From positions 1,520,501 to 1,584,500 of the forward strand of contig NC_018485.1 in NCBI RefSeq assembly GCF_000304315.1: a stretch of 64,000 nucleotides of DNA. Direction: 5' to 3'. This document shows, in pieces, positions 57,452 through 64,000 of the stretch; within the stretch, counting starts at the first letter, position 1; the number at the start of each line of letters is the position of its first letter. The notes beneath the pieces were generated by a model. That model saw only the letters and a program-made list of their open reading frames with translations, searched no databases and was not told where the DNA came from. The DNA is from Methylocystis sp. SC2 (GTDB taxonomy: Bacteria; Pseudomonadota; Alphaproteobacteria; Rhizobiales; Beijerinckiaceae). The position numbers and the translations under genes were made by a program.

Positions 57452-58634
57452 ATTGCGCGACACGCGCGAAAGACTGCAAGGAACGATAGAGGAATATGAG
57501 ACGGCGCTGGAGGAGCTGAAATCCGCCAACGAGGAACTTATTTCACTCAACGAAGAGTTTCAGTCGAGCAATGAAGAGCTCGAATCCACAAAGGTGGAAT
57601 TGCAGTCGCTGAACGAGGAGCTGCAGACCGTCAATCAGGAACTGCTGGCCAAGGTGGAGGATCTCGACCGGGCGAACAGCGACCTCACGAACCTCTTCGC
57701 GAGCACCAATGTCGCCACGATTTTTCTCGACCGTGATCTCGTGATCCGCAGCTTTACGCCCGCGGTCACGAGCCTCTTCAGTATTCTTGCGACCGACAGA
57801 GGCCGTCCTTTAGGAGACCTCGCGATCAGGCTCGATTATCCGGAACTGCAGGACGACATCAAGAGCGTCATGCGGACGGGAACGCCGATCGAGCGACGGG
57901 TGAACCAGAACGTGGCCGGGAGGCCGCATTTCTTATGCCGCTTGACGGCCTATCGGAACACAGAAGGAAAAACCGATGGCGTCGTGGCGACGTTCGTCGA
58001 CGTCACCGGCCTGGCGAGATCAGAAGAACGCCAAAGGACATTGATCGCCGAGCTCAATCACCGGGTAAAAAATATCATCACCGTTATCTTGGCCCTCGCC
58101 AAGCAAACGTTGGCTCAGACGCAGGGATCGGAAGCCTTTCTCACCAGACTTTACGCCTTGGCGAGAAGTCACGAGTTGCTGGCGCGGGAAAGTTACGGCG
58201 CCGTCAGTCTGGAAGAGGTGGTGCGCGTGGCGCTCGCGCCCTACTTCTCCGAGGGCGGCCAGCGGCTGACGCTTTCAGGACCACCGATCACGCTGCCGCC
58301 CAAGGTTGCGATGAGCTTTGGCATGATCCTGGATGAACTCGCGACCAATGCGGTCAAATATGGCGCGCTGTCGAACGGTTCGGGCCATGTCTCTATCGAC
58401 TGGTCTTCGACGCAGACGCCGGATGATCGAACGTCGACGTTGACCCTGAGGTGGCGCGAGGACGGCGGGCCGCGCGTGGCGGATCCAAAGCAGAGGGGTT
58501 TTGGTCTGACGCTCATCGATCGCGAAGTGAGTTACGGGCTCTCCGGCAGCGCCGCCTATGATTTTGGCGAGACCGGATTCTCAGGAACGTTCATCATTCC
58601 GTTGAAGCAGAGGCCCGAATCGAGTGGGAGCTAA
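57333..58634 (+). CDS. PAS-HWE/HisKA_2 histidine kinase part of the same hybrid protein
   Basis: 433 codons from the first in-frame ATG. Authentic sequence probably begins near KGLVDANEALQP. Coiled coil of about 60 residues (LKSANEELISLNEEFQSSNEEL, LQSLNEELQTVNQELL), PAS domain (FASTNVATIFLDRDLVIRSFTP), HWE/HisKA_2 H-box IAELNHRVKNII and HATPase (ILDELATNAVKYGAL, GFGLTLIDREVSYGL). Overlaps the CheB/CheR frame by 119 bases. Either the two halves are one gene with an indel, or they are made as separate coupled proteins. The stop overlaps the ATG of the receiver gene. Confidence 0.85.
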   Translation: MAERRFSSPSKRKHLQKGLVDANEALQPQESAGASPIEIELRDTRERLQGTIEEYETALEELKSANEELISLNEEFQSSNEELESTKVELQSLNEELQTVNQELLAKVEDLDRANSDLTNLFASTNVATIFLDRDLVIRSFTPAVTSLFSILATDRGRPLGDLAIRLDYPELQDDIKSVMRTGTPIERRVNQNVAGRPHFLCRLTAYRNTEGKTDGVVATFVDVTGLARSEERQRTLIAELNHRVKNIITVILALAKQTLAQTQGSEAFLTRLYALARSHELLARESYGAVSLEEVVRVALAPYFSEGGQRLTLSGPPITLPPKVAMSFGMILDELATNAVKYGALSNGSGHVSIDWSSTQTPDDRTSTLTLRWREDGGPRVADPKQRGFGLTLIDREVSYGLSGSAAYDFGETGFSGTFIIPLKQRPESSGS

Positions 58635-59023
58635 TGGCGAGTTCAACGCTAAGGGGAAAGCGCGTCCTCATCGTCGAGGATGAATCGATCATCGCGATGA
58701 TGCTGGAATGCGAATTGAACGACGGCGGCTGTGACGTCGTCGGCCCCGTACCTTCCGTCGAAGACGCCTTGCGGCTCATCGACAGGGAGCGTCTGGACTG
58801 CGCCCTGCTCGATTACCGACTTGTCGACGAGACCAGCGGAAGAGTTGCTTCCGTGCTGGCTGAGCGAAATGTCCCGTTTTTGCTGATGACGGGACATTGC
58901 GCTGGCGACCTGCCGGCTGAGCTGCGCGACAAGACTCTCCTGCAGAAGCCGGTGACGGGCAAAGCTCTTCGCGCCGCTCTCGAAGCCATTTTGGATATTG
59001 CCGCGGCAAACGGCAAAGCCTGA
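58634..59023 (+). CDS. Single-domain response regulator (receiver)
   Basis: 129 residues. VLIVEDESIIAMMLE acidic pair, phospho-Asp in CALLDYRLVDETSG, conserved Thr in LLMTGHC and Lys in TLLQKPVTG. No output domain. It begins at the kinase stop, so it is the likely phosphate acceptor, as in HWE-kinase/receiver pairs. Confidence 0.9.
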   Translation: MASSTLRGKRVLIVEDESIIAMMLECELNDGGCDVVGPVPSVEDALRLIDRERLDCALLDYRLVDETSGRVASVLAERNVPFLLMTGHCAGDLPAELRDKTLLQKPVTGKALRAALEAILDIAAANGKA

Positions 59024-59246
59024 GCAATTTTTCGCCACGATGTTGCCCTAGCCTCTGAATTGGTGGGGAATTCAGGCGTCGCGACGCCAGGGGCAAAGCG
59101 CGTAACTTCGCATTTTGCATAGGATTTTCGCCCCGCCTCGCGCCAACAGGCGCAAAGGCGCCTTCCAGCCGAAAGGCCAGGAGGCTTTGTTCGTGTCAGG
59201 GGCGACGTCGATTCAGGCGCGCTAAAAGCGGGACGGGAACCAGCTA
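59024..59246. other. Intergenic region, no feature recognised
   Basis: 223 bases between the receiver gene and the DUF882 gene. No gene, clear terminator or promoter consensus was recognised. Confidence 0.4.
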
Positions 59247-60806
59247 TTGACGACGCCTCGTTCCAGCGCGCGCCTAATTTCCGCTCCGCTCTCGACCGCT
59301 CTTGGTCTCATGGTCTTTTGTCTGGCGACGCTCGCGCCGAAGATGACCGAAACCGCGGTCGCAAATGGCGACACAAGGACGATCCATCTCTACCACGCCC
59401 ATACGCATGAATCGATTTCGGCGACATATCTCGTCAACGGGCAATATGACGCCCAAGTCCTTCATCAATTGAACTGGTTTCTGCGCGATTGGCGACGCGA
59501 CGAGCCGACCAACATGGACCCGCGCCTCTTCGACGTCGTCTGGGAGGCCTACCGCCACGCGGGCGCCGGCGATCAGGTCGTGAACGTCGTCTCCGCCTAT
59601 CGCTCACCCGAAACGAACGCCATGCTGCGCGCGCGTTCGCGCGCCGTCGCTAAATATTCCCAGCACATGCTCGGCAAGGCGATGGACACGACGATGCCGG
59701 GAATGCCGATGTCGCAGATTCGTGAGATCGGCATGCGCATGCAGCGCGGCGGCGTTGGCTACTACCCCAACGCTGGCACGCCTTTCGTCCATCTCGACGT
59801 CGGCAATGTGCGCCACTGGCCGCGGATGAGCTACGACGACCTGGCGCGGCTTTTCCCTGACGGCAAGACCGTACATTTGCCAAGCAATGGCCAGCCCCTC
59901 GCGCGCTATGAAGAGGCGCGGGCCGAGATCGAAGCGCGCGGCGACGGCGCTTATGTCGTCGCGCCCCGCCGCACCTTCGGCGGCTTCTTCGCCATGCTGT
60001 TCGGCGGCGGCGGGGGCGGCGAAGAAGACGACGCGGAGGTCACGGCGCCGGCCCCGAGCGCCCGCAAGCAGTGGGCGTCGCTCGCGCCGCGGCCCGCACG
60101 CGGGACAAGCGGCGAAATGGAAGAGCAAAGCGCGGCGGCCGCCGCGACCGACGCCTATCGCTACGGCGCCAAAGAGCTTTCGCGGGCGGAGTCGGATTTG
60201 CCGCGTGGCGAGACGACCCTGTCCACGCCGGGCGCGGAAGCGCCCGAGCAAGAGCCGCCCGCCGCGAAGCTTCCGACAGTCCGCGCGCCGCTGCCGCCGC
60301 AGCGTCCGTCATCGCTCACCGCCCGCCTGGACGCGCGGACGGCGTATGACAGATCCGCCGAGCTGCAAAGCGCGGTCGATTATCAGGACGCAGACGGCGC
60401 TGACCGCGGTTCGGGCAGAATGCCCGCAACCGATGCGCCGCCGCGTCGATCTAAGCTCGCGAACGCGCCCCTGCCCCCGACGCGTCCCGGGGTCCTCGCC
60501 GCGAAGGCGACAAGCGCCATCGCGCGGCTGGTCGACTCGCCCAAAAATGAGACCAGAAAGTCCAGAGCGGCGGCCAGGCAAGAGTCGCTTGCCTATGCGC
60601 CTGAGCCGCCGCAGGGCGCTGAGCCGCCGGACGCCGGCGCAGCGGAAAAGAATGCGACCCCGGCTCCCGAAGAGGCGAGCGCTCGCGGCGCCCCCCCTCT
60701 CCTAGGGGCATCAACCGGCCTTCGAGCGGCCGCCCGGTCCCGCGGACGCAGTCATTCGACGAAGGACGTCTCCGTCGAACAGGACGCGGAGACCCGCGCG
60801 CGGTGA
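59247..60806 (+). CDS. DUF882 family (peptidase M15-like) protein with long disordered tail
   Basis: 519 residues from TTG 59247. N-terminal hydrophobic signal or anchor (about 13-30, LSTALGLMVFCLATLAP). DUF882/YcbK domain (about 45-205): TIHLYHAHTHESISATYLVNGQYD, VVSAYRSPETNAMLR, SQHMLGKAMDTTMPG, with the His/Asp zinc pattern of M15 peptidases and C-terminal FVHLDVGNVRHWPR. The last ~300 residues are Pro/Ala/Arg-rich. It probably acts on peptidoglycan in the periplasm. Confidence 0.9.
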   Translation: MTTPRSSARLISAPLSTALGLMVFCLATLAPKMTETAVANGDTRTIHLYHAHTHESISATYLVNGQYDAQVLHQLNWFLRDWRRDEPTNMDPRLFDVVWEAYRHAGAGDQVVNVVSAYRSPETNAMLRARSRAVAKYSQHMLGKAMDTTMPGMPMSQIREIGMRMQRGGVGYYPNAGTPFVHLDVGNVRHWPRMSYDDLARLFPDGKTVHLPSNGQPLARYEEARAEIEARGDGAYVVAPRRTFGGFFAMLFGGGGGGEEDDAEVTAPAPSARKQWASLAPRPARGTSGEMEEQSAAAAATDAYRYGAKELSRAESDLPRGETTLSTPGAEAPEQEPPAAKLPTVRAPLPPQRPSSLTARLDARTAYDRSAELQSAVDYQDADGADRGSGRMPATDAPPRRSKLANAPLPPTRPGVLAAKATSAIARLVDSPKNETRKSRAAARQESLAYAPEPPQGAEPPDAGAAEKNATPAPEEASARGAPPLLGASTGLRAAARSRGRSHSTKDVSVEQDAETRAR

Positions 60807-61219
60807 AGTCGGCGCGCTCGGGACAGTCTGCGAAGCTTTGTAGAGCCGCTGCGCGCGCCTAAAACGCGTCGCGCGAGAACTATAGATCAGGCCTCGGCGC
60901 AAAAAACTCAGGGTAAGAGAGCAACGGCGTTTATCGCCGCGATCGCGATAAGGATTGCCCCGCGGACAGCAAAGTAAAGCGTGCCGGCGATGGCGAGTAT
61001 CTTGATAAAGCCAATAGCGTCAGGGTCAAACATGGCTTCGAGTCCACTCCGGCAAGCCTGAACCTCTCAGGGAGATTCAGTCTTCAGACAGTCTAACCCC
61101 CAACTTGCAAGGAATGTTCCTACTGTCGCGCCCAAGCGCCAAAAGCCTCGGCCGCCGTCCCCGCGGTTGCGCCGTAAGAAAATCGCCGACCGGACCGCCG
61201 GCCCCGCCTCAAAGAGACG
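60807..61219. other. 413-base region between DUF882 and mdh genes
   Basis: Apart from the small minus-strand frame listed separately, no gene is recognised. The mdh gene ends at 61220 on the minus strand, so the region is between convergent genes; no strong terminator hairpin was seen. Confidence 0.4.
60908..61033 (-). CDS. Possible 41-residue membrane peptide
   Basis: ATG 61033 to TGA 60908. The sequence is almost wholly hydrophobic after the first seven residues (IGFIKILAIAGTLYFAV then ILIAIAAINAVALL). Ribosome site weak (GGA 12 bases upstream). Such peptides are common but often unrecorded. It could equally be chance. Confidence 0.25.
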   Translation of the reverse strand: MFDPDAIGFIKILAIAGTLYFAVRGAILIAIAAINAVALLP

Positions 61220-62976
<1,757 letters not shown>

Positions 62977-63087
62977 TCCGGCGCAGGAAAATGCGGGCGG
63001 GCGCGCGTAACGCTGGACAGCGGCGAGCGGTTTTGATATTCGCACCGCTCGTTCGAAAAAGCGTCGCGCTCGCGGCGCTGGGCGAAC

Positions 63088-63163
<76 letters not shown>

Positions 63164-63349
63164 TTAAATTCAAAGACATAGAGCCTTCACAATTGGCTCG
63201 CGGTTCGGCTTGGCGACCATATGGCGACCAACCGATTGCGCTGAATTTTTCTTGGGAATGTTCGCCTCCCGCCGGGGCCGCATATCGTAGCGGCGTCACC
63301 TGCTACGCCACCACGAGAGTGAGAGCGGGGCGTCGAACGCCACTGACTC
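63164..63349. other. Spacer between tRNA-Lys and IS21 remnant
   Basis: No gene recognised. Sequence looks like decayed inserted DNA. No direct repeat of the tRNA 3' end was noticed within the window. Confidence 0.4.
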
Positions 63350-64000
63350 GGGACCCCAGTTTTTCATCCAAAAGGGGACCCCTTTCCCGATGCGCATTTC
63401 TGCCGTCGTTGGCGTGACGGAGGGGGGCGTAGCCCGAGCGAAATGACGCCAACAACGGCGGCGGTCTGACCAATCGGGGCGGCGTCAGGCGCGGTTGCGA
63501 AGCGCCAGCTTTCGTTGCCGGTTTCGACAATGTCGCGATGATGGGTGAAGCGATCGAGCAGCGCGCTCGTCATCTTGGCGTCGCCGAAGACGCTCGGCCA
63601 TTCGCCGAAGGCCAGATTGGTCGTGACGATCACCGAGGCGCGCTCATAAAGCCGGCTGACGAGATGGAACGGCAATTGGCCGCCGGCCTGCGCGAAGGGC
63701 AGATAGGAGTCCGTCGAGAACGACGAAGTCCATGCGGGTAAGATAATCGGCGATGCGTCCCTGGCGCCCGGCGCGGGTCTCCGACGCCAGGCGATTGACG
63801 AGGTCGACGGTGTTGAAGAAGCGCCCGCGCAGACCAGCGCGGATGCAACTGCGCGCAATGGCGATGGCCAGCCGCGTCTTGCCGGTTCCCGTGCCGCCGA
63901 CGAGAACGACATTGCGCTGCTGGGGAACGAAGCCGCCGCCGGCAAGGTCGGCGCGCCGCTCTCGACAGCTAGTTCCCCGTGACTGATCGGAGTCGATGTC
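63350..64000 (-). mobile_element. IS21-family remnant (right end; extends beyond window)
   Basis: GGGACCCC occurs at 63350-63357 and again at 63375-63382 around AGTTTTTCATCC, the kind of repeated terminal motif IS21 elements have. A broken istB follows on the minus strand. Confidence 0.6.
63364..64000 (-). pseudogene. istB: IstB-like ATPase helper, frameshifted and partial
   Basis: On the minus strand, one frame gives the Walker A part ([19 protein letters not shown] then [16 protein letters not shown] and [11 protein letters not shown]). The continuation [36 protein letters not shown] is in a different frame, to a stop at 63364. Compared with the usual [16 protein letters not shown], about two bases are missing near 63715-63720. 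The N-terminal part near the window edge is also degenerate. Non-functional. Confidence 0.75.

Noticed and set aside
59228..59260. General-stress sigma factor (EcfG) promoter GGAAC...CGTT before the DUF882 gene
   Set aside because: Spacing is about 18 bases and it overlaps the start codon; not convincing.

Overview
The window is a GC-rich alphaproteobacterial chromosome segment. A NAD-dependent molybdenum formate dehydrogenase operon lies close to a MoxY/MoxX-like two-component pair and a small secreted partner protein. Together with a gene-transfer-agent (GTA) cluster and Rhizobiales-type genes, this suggests a methylotroph or methanotroph of the Methylocystis/Methylosinus kind. The taxon is inferred from gene content and was not tested.

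Layout. 1-5.5 kb: fdsGBA on the minus strand (fdsA runs off the left edge) with a LysR-type regulator upstream. 5.7-8.4 kb: MoxY/X-like pair and a DUF3280-like secreted protein. 8.5-15.5 kb: housekeeping genes (D-Ala-D-Ala carboxypeptidase, His-rich CobW GTPase, CPA2 antiporter, ComF, glutaredoxin, DUF1178, FAD oxidoreductase). 15.5-18.6 kb: an AT-richer minus-strand island of small membrane or immunity-like genes that share one 3' coding tail. 19-24.2 kb: frameshifted ArsR plus SRPBCC, DUF1254/DUF1214 pair, PBP1A, YcgN. 24.2-26.5 kb: candidate anti-Shine-Dalgarno sRNA, REP-like palindromes, an IS110-family (IS1111-like) element and a GIY-YIG nuclease.

26.5-47.6 kb: a syntenic RcGTA-like structural cluster (TerS, TerL, portal, protease, capsid, connectors, tail tube, chaperones, tape measure, distal tail, hub, NlpC/P60, megatron), then a glycine-rich tail protein and a lysis cassette (amidase, holin-like protein, overlapping spanin-like pair). 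No integrase or repressor is visible, which favours a GTA over a self-mobile prophage. The cluster has unusual additions. The portal protein carries a long C-terminal extension that looks like a polymorphic toxin, followed by two immunity-like genes and a diverged scrap of portal gene. A second, inverted, apparently identical IS110 copy sits between the tail-tube and tail-chaperone genes. REP-like palindromes fill several gaps.

47.7-54.3 kb: PepSY-like protein with a FeuP/FeuQ-like two-component pair, DUF3126, a secreted Pro/Ala-rich protein, Tag glycosylase, HD hydrolase, tyrosine phosphatase and NrtR-like NUDIX regulator. 55.5-59 kb: CheB/CheR-PAS-HWE kinase split by a frameshift, plus a single-domain receiver. 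59.2-63.2 kb: DUF882 protein, malate dehydrogenase, a secreted protein and tRNA-Lys(CTT). 63.35-64 kb: a decayed IS21 end with a frameshifted istB.

Main points of interest: (1) the GTA portal-toxin fusion with immunity genes; (2) IS110 copies whose 3' non-coding region contains a short match to the REP target and another to the element's own right end, as expected of a bridge RNA; (3) the sRNA candidate; (4) the array with a shared 3' tail and a G9 frameshift tract.
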